A DNA stretch of 24,407 nt from a bacterium (GCA_025057335.1 JANWXG010000008.1:1-24407), one strand, 5' to 3'; counted from the stretch's first letter, positions 1-7,323 are shown. Program-made: numbers and translations. The notes: a model not told the origin generated them from the sequence alone.

Positions 1-148
1 TCTCGCGTGCGGAGACCTTCCGAATCACCTCCGCCTCCACTGGCTGGGGCGGATAGCGAAACAGGTCTTCCAACACAGCTTGAGCCGTCGCCAGTTCAGC
101 ACACCACAGGCAGCACAGCACGCACAGTAGTCTCTTCGTCGTCCCCAT
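1..148 (-). CDS. N-terminal fragment of a secreted protein of unknown function (cut by window edge)
   Basis: An ATG on the minus strand at 148-146 opens a frame that stays open for 49 codons to the window edge. It is preceded by a good ribosome binding site (GGAGAGGTG, about two bases before the ATG). The product starts with a classic signal peptide: basic MGTTKR, then a Cys/Leu-rich hydrophobic stretch, then a likely signal peptidase I site after ATA near residue 22. The mature part begins QAVLEDLFRYPPQPVEAE, which I do not recognise as any family. The protein is probably exported to the periplasm or cell surface. It is divergent from the DUF6807 gene and might share its regulation. Four cysteines sit inside the hydrophobic core, but none is in a good lipobox. 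The function cannot be assigned from 49 residues. Confidence 0.7.
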   Translation of the reverse strand, partial: MGTTKRLLCVLCCLWCAELATAQAVLEDLFRYPPQPVEAEVIRKVSARE

Positions 149-208
149 GGCACCTCTCCGCTCGCGGTCAACGCATTTCCTAATTCGCGACAACGCCCCG
201 CAGCTCCC

Positions 209-222
209 TGTTCCGAGGAACA
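209..222. promoter_or_regulatory. 14-bp palindrome, candidate operator in divergent gap
   Basis: TGTTCC-GA-GGAACA is a perfect 6-bp inverted repeat with a 2-bp centre. It lies in the 170-base gap between the two divergent genes, about 60 bases upstream of the minus-strand start and about 40 bases before a possible plus-strand -10 box. The size and position fit the binding site of a dimeric repressor or activator, but no regulator gene is in the window. I cannot name a matching regulator family. A chance palindrome is possible. Confidence 0.35.
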
Positions 223-242
223 AAGCGATGACGAACCACCGC

Positions 243-269
243 GTGACAGGGGCAGTCCAGTGCCAAAAT
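243..269 (+). promoter_or_regulatory. Possible extended -10 promoter of the DUF6807 gene
   Basis: TGcCAAAAT at 261-269 resembles an extended -10 element (TGN followed by a TATAAT-like hexamer). A weak -35-like GTGACA lies at 243-248, with a short 15-base spacer. A start near base 276 would give a leader of about 43 bases to the ATG at 319. The match is weak and not confirmed. Confidence 0.3.
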
Positions 270-318
270 GCAGGATGTATGCGCACAGGGCGCGAATACT
301 CTTTGTGAGGTGAAAACC

Positions 319-1443
319 ATGCGAACGACTAAACTCCTCATTCGTTCAGGCAACGCTTCGCGAGAGTATTGCCCTCTGTCTCTCCCTGTCGCAGGAGAAC
401 CCGGACGCGCATACTGGCTTTCCTGGGGCAGCCTACAGCTGCCCGTACAGGCGACAGATGGGGAGCTGTGGTGTGTCATTCCAGAACTACCTGCTGACCA
501 GACGGTCGTCGCCACACTGGAAGGGGCGGAAGGCGAACATCCGCACCGTGTGAGCGTGGAGGAGAGCGAAGACCGTATCGCTATCTACACCGATGGCAAG
601 CTGTTTACCGCATACATCAAGGCAGGCAACCCTGCACGTCCCTGTTTCTACCCCGTGCGTGCTCCGGGTGGGGTCAGCGTTACCCGCCACTGGCCGATGC
701 GCCATGACATACCTGGCGAGACCAACGACCATGTACACCACCGTTCGATGTGGATTGCTTTCGGGGATGTCAACGGCGTGGACAACTGGAGTGAGGAGCC
801 GGGTCATGGCTACACCCTGCACCGGCAGACCCTACGCCTCTACAGTGGTATCGTGTGCGGCGGCTTTGAAACTCTGAGCGACTGGAAGGATGCACAGGGC
901 ACACAACTGCTAGAGCAGCGGTTAAGAGTGCGCGTCTTTCCTCTGCCCCACGAGGAGCACCTGATGGATGTGGAGGTTACCCTCACTGCGACCCAAGGGG
1001 ACGTCCGTTTCGGAGACACGAAAGAGGGGGGCATCCTCGCTGTACGCGTAGCGTCCTCGATGGACGTGCCGCGTGGAGGACGCATCGAGAACTCCGAGGG
1101 CGGTATCAATGAGACGCAAACCTGGGGCAAGCGCGCACACTGGTGCGACTACAGCGGACAGGTGGACGGAGTGCCAGTCGGTATCGCTATCCTACAACAC
1201 CCCTCCAGCTTCCGCCATCCGGCGTGGTGGCATGTACGCGACTACGGACTGATGGCAGTGAACCCGTTTGGGCTGGCAGCGTTCACTGGCGGACAAGAGC
1301 ATGGCGAGTATACCCTACCCCGCGGGGAGAGCCTGCACTGGCGCTTCCGCGTATGTATCCACCGGGGGGACGCTACCGAAGGCAAAATTGCCTGGCGCTG
1401 GCAGGATTACGTGAACCCGCCCGAGGTGGAGGTAGCCGAATAG
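319..1443 (+). CDS. DUF6807 / PmoA-like family protein
   Basis: This 374-residue protein looks like the DUF6807 family (also labelled methane oxygenase PmoA in Pfam). The diagnostic segment is HHRSMWIAFGDVNGVDNW near residues 139-156, with DYSGQVDG and VRDYGLMAVNPFG further on. Many family members sit in sugar or glycoside breakdown loci of Bacteroidota, Planctomycetota and Armatimonadota. Their biochemical role is largely unsettled, and the methane oxygenase label should not be read as a function. I chose the ATG at 319 because GAGGTG lies seven bases upstream and the product then starts MRTTKLLIRSG. An in-frame ATG at 268 would add 17 unlikely residues. No signal peptide is seen, so it is probably cytoplasmic. 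It stands alone, divergent from the secreted-protein gene and about 100 bases before tatA. Confidence 0.8.
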   Translation: MRTTKLLIRSGNASREYCPLSLPVAGEPGRAYWLSWGSLQLPVQATDGELWCVIPELPADQTVVATLEGAEGEHPHRVSVEESEDRIAIYTDGKLFTAYIKAGNPARPCFYPVRAPGGVSVTRHWPMRHDIPGETNDHVHHRSMWIAFGDVNGVDNWSEEPGHGYTLHRQTLRLYSGIVCGGFETLSDWKDAQGTQLLEQRLRVRVFPLPHEEHLMDVEVTLTATQGDVRFGDTKEGGILAVRVASSMDVPRGGRIENSEGGINETQTWGKRAHWCDYSGQVDGVPVGIAILQHPSSFRHPAWWHVRDYGLMAVNPFGLAAFTGGQEHGEYTLPRGESLHWRFRVCIHRGDATEGKIAWRWQDYVNPPEVEVAE

Positions 1444-1452
1444 GGTGCCTTG

Positions 1453-1472
1453 CTCCACGAACGGCCGTGGGG
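1453..1472 (+). terminator. Weak hairpin between the DUF6807 gene and tatA
   Basis: CTCCACG at 1453-1459 can pair with CGTGGGG at 1466-1472 (7 bp with one G-T pair, 6-base loop). It begins ten bases after the DUF6807 stop codon. No T-run follows, so it could be a rho-type or inefficient terminator, or simply chance in G+C-rich DNA. Confidence 0.25.
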
Positions 1473-1493
1473 AGGCATCTCCTCCCGAAACTG

Positions 1494-1502
1494 TGGTAAA
1501 AT
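1494..1502 (+). promoter_or_regulatory. Extended -10 promoter candidate for tatA-secG-yfhO
   Basis: TGgTAAAAT is a good extended -10 element, 44 bases before the tatA start. No clear -35 box is seen 16-18 bases upstream, which extended -10 promoters can tolerate. Its place in the only sizeable gap before tatA supports it. Confidence 0.45.
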
Positions 1503-1546
1503 ATGACTGACAACGATGCGCTGCGACCGCAGCGGGAGGGAACAGG

Positions 1547-2011
1547 ATGTTCGGAAGCCTAGGCTTCGGCGAAGTGATGATGATCCTTATCATCGGACTG
1601 ATTATCTTCGGTCCGAAAAAGCTGCCAGAAATCGGTCGTTCGCTGGGCAACGCGATACGCGAGTTTCGGCGTGCTTCCAACGACATCGTGAACACTCTCT
1701 CGCTAGACAACGACTACAGCACCTCCTCACGCCGAAGCTACTCCGACTACAGCGGCAGCTATAGCAGCCACTCCAGCTACGCCGAGCCGAGCAGCTATCC
1801 TGAACAGACCGTCTCTCAAAGCGACCTACCTGCGGATGACATCAACGTGGCTTCCAGTCCCGAAGAGCCATACGATATCCCTTCGGAGCAGACGAGCGTC
1901 GGGGACAACGGCGAGGCCGCTCCCTCCCGTAAAGTGCGCCCTCGCCAGCGCCGTGTGCTGACAGCGTATCGCGCGTCCGGAGCGCATCGGAATACACGAA
2001 GGAGAGTGTAA
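1547..2011 (+). CDS. tatA: Sec-independent protein translocase TatA/TatE family
   Basis: This is the small pore-forming subunit of the twin-arginine system, which moves folded proteins across the inner membrane with TatC. The N-terminus shows the family pattern: one membrane helix at about residues 5-22, then FGPKKLPEIGRSLG as the hinge and start of the amphipathic helix (residues 21-34), then IREFRRAS. A GGGAGGG ribosome site sits six bases before the ATG. At 154 residues it is longer than a typical TatA (about 60-90). The extra length is a tail rich in Ser and Tyr (residues 57-85), then an acidic stretch, and a basic end with ARG/LYS clusters. The TAA stop directly abuts the secG ATG. tatC is not in the window. 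It could act as TatB, but the FGPKKLPE hinge fits single-component TatA well. Confidence 0.9.
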   Translation: MFGSLGFGEVMMILIIGLIIFGPKKLPEIGRSLGNAIREFRRASNDIVNTLSLDNDYSTSSRRSYSDYSGSYSSHSSYAEPSSYPEQTVSQSDLPADDINVASSPEEPYDIPSEQTSVGDNGEAAPSRKVRPRQRRVLTAYRASGAHRNTRRRV

Positions 2012-2242
2012 ATGCACACCGTTCTGCTGATACTTCAGGTACTGTTCGCCATTGCGCTCATCTTCATTGTCGCGATGCAAACCACGCGACATGAAGGTCT
2101 CACGGGCACGGTAGGCGGGCAGGTGAGCTCGCAATTCCGGGGCAAGCTGGGACGCGACGAACAGCTGGCAATGGTGACTCGTTACATCGCCGTCGGCTTC
2201 TTCCTGCTCAGCTTGCTCGTAGCCATAACCAGCCCCAGATAA
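2012..2242 (+). CDS. secG: Preprotein translocase subunit SecG
   Basis: SecG is the small accessory subunit of the SecYEG channel and helps SecA-driven export. The 76-residue product has the family layout: helix 1 (about residues 4-22, VLFAIALIFIVAMQ), a loop containing the typical GLTGTVGG segment and a Gly/Ser-rich stretch, then helix 2 (about residues 53-72, YIAVGFFLLSLLVAI). Length and motif order match the family. The start codon follows the tatA stop with no gap, and GGAGAG is placed inside the end of tatA about six bases upstream, so the two are very probably co-transcribed and perhaps translationally coupled. Finding a Sec and a Tat subunit side by side is a neat export pairing, though each works in its own complex. 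Confidence 0.93.
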   Translation: MHTVLLILQVLFAIALIFIVAMQTTRHEGLTGTVGGQVSSQFRGKLGRDEQLAMVTRYIAVGFFLLSLLVAITSPR

Positions 2243-2254
2243 CGGAGCAACGCG

Positions 2255-4414
2255 GTGTTGCACCGCTGGCAACACGCCGCTGCGATGGGATGGCATCTCC
2301 TCGTGGCGGCGTGTGTTTTTTGGAAGGTCGCCTTCGCGCAGCAGGTGCTCTACTGGGGCGACATCATGCTCTACTTCCTACCGATGGCTACCTTCGTACA
2401 GCGCTGGCTCACACAGGGTGTGCTCCCTCTATGGAACCCTCATCTCCTTTTCGGACAGCCTTTCGTGGGCAACCCGCAGGAGTGGCTCTTTTATCCGTCG
2501 AGCCTGCTACTTCCCGTGTTGCATCCTGCGCGCTACCTCTCCTACAACACGTTGCTCCACCTGTGGCTAGGGGGAGTGGGCATGTGGTTCTTCCTGCGCA
2601 CGCTGGGCTGCTCCCCTCGCCCCGCGCTGTTCGGCAGCACCGCGTGGATGCTGTGTGGAGCCTTCGTGCCCCGGGCGCAATTTCCAGGCATGTTCCAAAG
2701 CATCGCGCTCATTGGATGGTTGCTGTGGGCAGTGGAGCGCGTGCTGCACGAGGGCAAGGCGGGCAGAGTGGCTGTCCTGTCGGTCGTGACCACCTTCATG
2801 CTCTTGTCAGGACATGCTCAGGTAGCATACATGGCGTTGCTACTCAGCGTCGCATGGGCAGGCTGGCGAACTTTGCGAACGGGCGGTCGTCGGTGGCTGC
2901 CGCTATTGGCTGGCATTGCGGGGGGGATTCTGCTGTCTGCCCTACACTGGTTGCCGATGCTGCAGCTACTGCACGAAACCCCCCGTATACAACTCAGTGT
3001 GCAGGGCGCCAACCGCTTCCCCCTGCGTCCGGAGCAAATCCCCCTGCTGTTGATACCCGACTTGTATGGCACGCCCTGGCAGGGCAACTGGCTGGGCAGG
3101 GGCAACTATTGGGAGTCCGCTTACACAGTAGGGCTTCTGCCTCTAATGGCAGCCATCGGTGGTCACCGATTTCGCCCAGAAGCGCGCTTCTGGCTCGCCG
3201 TGGCAGTGCTCAGCCTGTGGCTGGCACTAGGTACTTCAGGAGGGCTGTACCTCGTCGCTTACTATCTGCTGCCGGGAATGAGGGCGTTCCATGACCCCGC
3301 GCGTTGGCTGGTGCTGGCGGACTTTGCCTTGTGTACCGCTGCTGCACTGGGCTGGGAACACCTGCGCTTTTCGCGAAGATGGTTGATGCTGCCCCTTGTG
3401 ATGGCGCTCCTCGCTGTACTCTGGAGCTGGCAGGGAGATAACCTCACGGACTGGGCGGCAGGGCGCGACGTCATTCGTGCCAGTCGTCCTGAGACTATCT
3501 CATCTGAGCTCGTTGCCTCGGCGCACGCGACAGCCGTCCACGGCTGCCTGCGAGGTGTTGCGGTCGCTTCCCTCGCCGTAGCGACCCTGCGTCTCGCCCT
3601 GCCCTGGCGATGGTGGGTAAGTATGGCGCTGACCCTGATGGAGTTGCTCCCCTTTGCCATGGCTGCCAACCCCACGACGGATATGGCAACCTTCAGTCGG
3701 GCGCCGACCGCCGCCCAGACCGTGCTTCAGACCGGAGGCAGGCTCCTTGTGCCCGACCCAGCTCCCATGTGGCGCCAGTACGTCAGCTATCTGCGCTACG
3801 GCTCCGCTTCGCCAGAATACCTGCGTCGCTGGCAAGAGATGCTGGGGTCCAACATCGGCATGATGTGGGGGGTATCTGAAGCCTCAGGATATGAGCCCGT
3901 CACGGTGAGAAGAGCGGTACGATACTACTTTCACCTCGCGCAACGGTGGAAACAGTTGCCCACTGACAGCCTCTTGCTTCGGGATTTGCAGCGGGCGGGC
4001 GTGGGGGCAGTAGCTACGGGCAAAGACGCTGCCCACTGGCGCATATTGCCCCTGCCGCATCCGCCGATTCGCGCCAGAACCTCCTCCTCAAACCAGCCGC
4101 TTGCAGTGCGCGACCTGTCGCCTCAGCGCGTGGAGATATCGAACGTTCCTGCAGGCGAACTGATACTAGCGGATACCGCCTACCCTGGCTGGCGAGTGCA
4201 AATAGACGGGGTCCCGCGTTCATGGCGCGTCGCTGAGGGCGTTTTCCGCGCAGTCACGGTATCTACCCCTTCCGCCCGCGTCATCTGGCAGTACGAACCT
4301 GACAGCTTCCGCATCGGGCTATACCTCTCCTTGCTGGGGTGCAGCCTCGTGGTAGGGACAACCGCCGCGAGCCTCCTGGCAGCTTGGGCGTCCGTCGCGC
4401 GCACGGAAGGATAG
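2255..4414 (+). CDS. YfhO-like polytopic membrane protein (GT-C-like)
   Basis: This 719-residue protein has many hydrophobic helices from residue 10 to about 470, then a soluble domain, then a final helix near 685-715. The N-terminal segment with GDIMLYFLP and the following LPLWNPHLLFGQP resembles the YfhO family (Pfam Bacterial membrane protein YfhO), which shares the GT-C glycosyltransferase fold. The C-terminal part has the family's DTAYPGWRVQIDG motif near residues 640-652. YfhO of Gram-positives is linked to glycosylation of lipoteichoic acid. The substrate in this diderm is unknown and may be an undecaprenyl-phosphate sugar. The start is a GTG at 2255 with GGAG seven bases upstream; the TTG codon at 2258 is the only close alternative. 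It lies 12 bases after secG in the same transcription unit. Confidence 0.75.
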   Translation: MLHRWQHAAAMGWHLLVAACVFWKVAFAQQVLYWGDIMLYFLPMATFVQRWLTQGVLPLWNPHLLFGQPFVGNPQEWLFYPSSLLLPVLHPARYLSYNTLLHLWLGGVGMWFFLRTLGCSPRPALFGSTAWMLCGAFVPRAQFPGMFQSIALIGWLLWAVERVLHEGKAGRVAVLSVVTTFMLLSGHAQVAYMALLLSVAWAGWRTLRTGGRRWLPLLAGIAGGILLSALHWLPMLQLLHETPRIQLSVQGANRFPLRPEQIPLLLIPDLYGTPWQGNWLGRGNYWESAYTVGLLPLMAAIGGHRFRPEARFWLAVAVLSLWLALGTSGGLYLVAYYLLPGMRAFHDPARWLVLADFALCTAAALGWEHLRFSRRWLMLPLVMALLAVLWSWQGDNLTDWAAGRDVIRASRPETISSELVASAHATAVHGCLRGVAVASLAVATLRLALPWRWWVSMALTLMELLPFAMAANPTTDMATFSRAPTAAQTVLQTGGRLLVPDPAPMWRQYVSYLRYGSASPEYLRRWQEMLGSNIGMMWGVSEASGYEPVTVRRAVRYYFHLAQRWKQLPTDSLLLRDLQRAGVGAVATGKDAAHWRILPLPHPPIRARTSSSNQPLAVRDLSPQRVEISNVPAGELILADTAYPGWRVQIDGVPRSWRVAEGVFRAVTVSTPSARVIWQYEPDSFRIGLYLSLLGCSLVVGTTAASLLAAWASVARTEG

Positions 4415-4479
4415 CACAGGAAAACGCCCGCCTCATGCGGAAGTGAAAGGAGCGATATCCCTTTTAGGAGGTTAACCAG

Positions 4480-5733
4480 ATGGCAACATCTTCCGATACG
4501 CGCCGAGTGATTGTGCTTATTGGCGACGGGATGGCTGACCGACCGCATCCCGCGCTGGGTGGCAAGACCCCTCTGGAAGCCGCGCACACACCTAATATGG
4601 ACCGCATCGCCGCCGAGGGGGAAACGGGCATCATGGACTTGATTGCCCCCGGCGTACGCGTCGGCAGCGACACGGGACATCTGGCACTGCTTGGTTACGA
4701 TCCCTATGCCGTATACACTGGGCGAGGTCCCTTCGAGGCGCTCGGTGTGGGAATGGAAGTACGTGGTGGCGACATCGCCTTTCGGTGCAACTTCAGCACT
4801 GTAGACGACAACATGGTGGTGCTCGACCGACGCGCCGGGCGCATCACGGAAGGCACCGACCTGCTGGCAGCAGAGGTCAACGGGATTTTTATCGAGGACG
4901 TGCAGGTCTTCTTCAAGGAGTCGGTCGCTCATCGCGGTGCGCTCATCCTGCGCGGTCCTGGGCTGTCTCCCAAGGTGACTGATGCCGACCCACACGCCGA
5001 GGGCGAAAAGGTGCATGAAGTGCAGGCGATAGACCCCGACGATGCTGCTGCCCGACGTACTGCCCGCATCGTGAATCAGTTCGTGCGCCTCAGCTACGAA
5101 AAGCTGAAGAACCATCCGGTGAACCGAAAGCGGGTCGAGCAGGGCTTGAAGCCTGCCAACATCATCCTGCCCCGGGGTGCCGGTGTCGCGCCTAGCATCC
5201 CCGACTTCAACGCGCACTACAGCCTGAAGGGCGCATGCGTTGCTGAGACAGGGCTGATTAAGGGCATTGCCCGCTTCGTGGGGTTGAACGTGCTGGAGGT
5301 GCCTGAAGCGACTGGCGGGCTGGATAGTGACGTGATGGCAATGGGGCGCAAGGTGGTGGAGGCGTTGCGAGAGCATACTTTCGTGCTCTGCAACGTGAAA
5401 GGACCCGATGTCGCCGCGCACGACCACAACCCGCAGGCGAAGGTGGACATCATCCAGCGTATCGATGAGATGCTGGGCTGGATACTCAGCCAGATAGACC
5501 CCGCGACCACCTACGTGGTGGTCTCTGCTGACCATACGACCGCTTGCTCCTATGGCGACCACACAGGAGAGCCTGTGCCCATCGTGATATGGGGACCTGA
5601 GATGCGCACCGATGACGTAACGCAGTTCGGCGAGCGTGCCTGCGCGAAGGGCGGCTTGGGACGCATTCGCGGCAAAGACCTCGTGCCGATGCTCACTAGT
5701 CTACTGGGGGTGCAGGAGAAGTTTGGTGCCTGA
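4480..5733 (+). CDS. apgM: Cofactor-independent phosphoglycerate mutase, archaeal type
   Basis: The enzyme interconverts 3-phosphoglycerate and 2-phosphoglycerate in glycolysis and gluconeogenesis without 2,3-bisphosphoglycerate. The 417-residue sequence matches the archaeal-type (aPGAM, alkaline phosphatase superfamily) form. GDGMADRP (residues 15-22) carries a metal-binding Asp16. GSDTGHLALLGYDP (residues 62-75) holds the likely phosphoserine nucleophile Ser63, and YTGRGPFEALG follows. The C-terminal ADHTT and GDH segments give metal ligands Asp351, His352 and His361. A strong AGGAGG site lies eight bases before the ATG. The 65-base gap after the YfhO gene may allow a separate start of transcription. 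The end overlaps gpsA by eight bases. The archaeal-type enzyme occurs patchily in bacteria. No phosphonopyruvate-decarboxylase-specific feature was noticed, although that family is related. Confidence 0.92.
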   Translation: MATSSDTRRVIVLIGDGMADRPHPALGGKTPLEAAHTPNMDRIAAEGETGIMDLIAPGVRVGSDTGHLALLGYDPYAVYTGRGPFEALGVGMEVRGGDIAFRCNFSTVDDNMVVLDRRAGRITEGTDLLAAEVNGIFIEDVQVFFKESVAHRGALILRGPGLSPKVTDADPHAEGEKVHEVQAIDPDDAAARRTARIVNQFVRLSYEKLKNHPVNRKRVEQGLKPANIILPRGAGVAPSIPDFNAHYSLKGACVAETGLIKGIARFVGLNVLEVPEATGGLDSDVMAMGRKVVEALREHTFVLCNVKGPDVAAHDHNPQAKVDIIQRIDEMLGWILSQIDPATTYVVVSADHTTACSYGDHTGEPVPIVIWGPEMRTDDVTQFGERACAKGGLGRIRGKDLVPMLTSLLGVQEKFGA

Positions 5734-6727
5734 CCTACCTGCTGTTGCCGTTTTAGGAGCAGGGAGCTGGGGCACTGCGCTGGCTCTGCTGCTGGCAAAG
5801 AAAGGGGTGCAGGTGGCGCTGTGGGCGCGCGACCCCAGTCTGGCGGATGCCATCCGTCGGGAGGGCAGAAACCCGCGCTACCTGCCCGATTTTCCCCTCC
5901 CCCCTTCGATTCACCCGACCAGCGACCTTGCCGAAGCCGTCTCGGATGCTGAGGTACTGGTGTTCGCTGTGCCCGCTGCTGCACTGCGCGAGGTCGCTTC
6001 CCTCGCGCGCACGCATCTCCCTTCCCCCCGACTGGTGGTCTCCGCGGCGAAAGGTTTAGAAGCCGACGGTAGTCGCCCGTCACAGGTGTTACAGACGAGC
6101 CTTGGAGAGCGGTGTGGCGACCTCGTGGCGCTCTCTGGACCCAACCTGGCGCTGGAACTGGCTCGTGAAATCCCCACCGCCACCGTGGTGGCTTCCTCCA
6201 ACTCCCATGCTGCCAGGCAAGCACAAACCCTGTTCATGCATCCCTCCTTGCGGGTGTATACCAATCGCGATGTGGTGGGCGTGGAGCTGGGCGGTGCGCT
6301 CAAGAACGTGCTCGCTATCGGCGCTGGGATTAGCGACGGCATGGGTTTCGGCGACAATTCCAAGGCGGCACTGGTCACCCGCGGGCTGGCGGAGATGGTG
6401 CGGCTGGGGGTTGCCCTTGGCGCGGAGGAGCGCACCTTCATGGGGCTGTCGGGGGTTGGCGACCTGTTTGCCACCGCCGCGAGCCACCTCAGCCGTAACT
6501 GGCGCGTGGGTTATGGGCTTGCTCAAGGTAAGCCACTCGCGCAAGTGCTGGAAGAACTGAAGCAAGTCGCCGAGGGAGTGCCCACCACCTTCGCCGTGTG
6601 CGGACTGGCGCAACGGCTGGGCATCGAAATGCCTATCGCGCAGACCATCCGCGCTGTGCTGGAAAGGCAGCTCTCCCCTCATGATGCCATCCGCGAGCTA
6701 ATGCTGCGCACTCCCAAAGAGGAGTGA
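5726..6727 (+). CDS. gpsA: NAD(P)H-dependent glycerol-3-phosphate dehydrogenase
   Basis: GpsA reduces dihydroxyacetone phosphate to sn-glycerol 3-phosphate, the backbone of membrane phospholipids. The 333-residue product has the N-terminal Rossmann motif GAGSWGT (residues 11-17), then VSAAKGLE, LSGPNLALE and a conserved KNVLAIGAG segment with the likely catalytic Lys193, followed by GDNSKAALVTRGLAEM and GLSGVGDL. I chose a GTG start at 5726, because AGGAG lies seven bases upstream and the product then begins VPDLPAVAVLGAG, right at the expected N-terminus. Longer frames back into apgM add about 30 unlike residues. The start overlaps the apgM stop by eight bases, so the two are probably coupled, joining triose-phosphate metabolism to lipid supply. 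Confidence 0.95.
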   Translation: MPDLPAVAVLGAGSWGTALALLLAKKGVQVALWARDPSLADAIRREGRNPRYLPDFPLPPSIHPTSDLAEAVSDAEVLVFAVPAAALREVASLARTHLPSPRLVVSAAKGLEADGSRPSQVLQTSLGERCGDLVALSGPNLALELAREIPTATVVASSNSHAARQAQTLFMHPSLRVYTNRDVVGVELGGALKNVLAIGAGISDGMGFGDNSKAALVTRGLAEMVRLGVALGAEERTFMGLSGVGDLFATAASHLSRNWRVGYGLAQGKPLAQVLEELKQVAEGVPTTFAVCGLAQRLGIEMPIAQTIRAVLERQLSPHDAIRELMLRTPKEE

Positions 6728-6759
6728 GGTGCCTCAGGCGTAACACACAGGGAAAGTAG

Positions 6760-6789
6760 TTGAGATTTCCGCTCGGAGTGTGGAACAAT
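6760..6789 (+). promoter_or_regulatory. Promoter candidate for the Hpt gene
   Basis: TTGAGA at 6760-6765 is followed, after 18 bases, by AACAAT at 6784-6789. TG at 6781-6782 forms an extended -10 (TGgAACAAT). It falls in the 157-base gap between gpsA and the Hpt gene and would give a leader of about 90 bases. The rest of that gap shows nothing I can name. Confidence 0.4.
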
Positions 6790-6884
6790 TCTGTACGCGG
6801 GTGTTTACAACGGTCTGTTTGGCAAAAGGCTCCGTGTCGGCTGCGGTTGGAGTGCAGTTCGTGCGCTTTGGAGGTCATTTGACG

Positions 6885-7277
6885 ATGTTGGAGAGATATT
6901 ACACCTGGCAACAGACTACCTCAACGAACCTGCCACCGATAGACCACAGCTTTCTGTCGGAGATGACGGGAGGCGACCTCGAGTTCGAGAAGGAACTGTT
7001 GCAGGAGTTCCTGAAGACGGTTCCCAGCCTGCTGGAGCAGATACACACGGCGATAGAAGCGGGCGATGGCGCTGCGCTATCGAGTGCAGCTCACACCCTG
7101 AAAGGCAGTGCGCGGGCGGTTGGTGCCCACAGGCTTGCTGAGGTGGCTCTGGCAGTAGAGATTGCAGCAAAGGAACAGCGCCTAGACAAGGCAGCAGACG
7201 CCGAGCGGACGCTCACCGCGGAGTGGCAGCAGGTGCAGCATTACATACAGCAACTGCTTCTGCGAAGCGCTGCCTAA
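6885..7277 (+). CDS. Stand-alone histidine phosphotransfer (Hpt) domain protein
   Basis: Hpt proteins pass phosphoryl groups between receiver domains in phosphorelays. The 130-residue product carries AAHTLKGSARAVGA with the phospho-accepting His70 in a four-helix-bundle-like context. Upstream lies the typical GDLEFEKELLQEFLKTVP helix (about residues 30-47), and a C-terminal helix reaches about residue 125. The start is the ATG at 6885, with GGAGGT nine bases upstream. An earlier in-frame ATG at 6780 would add 35 unlike residues across the probable promoter. There is no kinase, receiver or output domain in the window, so it is an orphan whose partners are encoded elsewhere. A strong hairpin follows. 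Partner identity and output are unknown. Confidence 0.85.
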   Translation: MLERYYTWQQTTSTNLPPIDHSFLSEMTGGDLEFEKELLQEFLKTVPSLLEQIHTAIEAGDGAALSSAAHTLKGSARAVGAHRLAEVALAVEIAAKEQRLDKAADAERTLTAEWQQVQHYIQQLLLRSAA

Positions 7278-7297
7278 CTGAAGCAACCTACTGCAGA

Positions 7298-7323
7298 GGG
7301 CGCGAAGGGTTTTCCCTGCGCCC
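7298..7323 (+). terminator. Strong hairpin after the Hpt gene
   Basis: GGGCGC pairs with GCGCCC (6 bp). Inside this, after a 2-base bulge, AGGG pairs with CCCT around a TTTT loop. It starts 20 bases after the Hpt stop codon. The downstream sequence is pyrimidine-rich (CCTCTCCCTCC) without a pure T-run, so termination strength is uncertain. Its place just before the lipA promoter fits a transcript boundary. Confidence 0.6.

Noticed and set aside
2290..3294. A 334-codon plus-strand frame inside the YfhO-like gene.
   Set aside because: The overlapping frame encodes an integral membrane protein with family motifs. This one has low-complexity Arg/Ala/Pro composition and no start signal.
4429..4442. 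Small inverted repeat CCGC/GCGG before apgM, considered as a terminator.
   Set aside because: Only four base pairs and no T-run; too weak to support.
4180..5562. A 460-codon open frame on the minus strand opposite apgM and the end of the YfhO gene.
   Set aside because: It mirrors a well-supported gene, has no ribosome site or recognisable domain, and its composition (many His, Val, Arg) is typical of an antisense shadow in G+C-rich DNA.
6725..6736. Palindrome TGAGG-TG-CCTCA at the gpsA stop codon.
   Set aside because: The 2-base centre is too short for an RNA hairpin loop, no T-run follows, and it overlaps the stop codon; chance is the simpler explanation.
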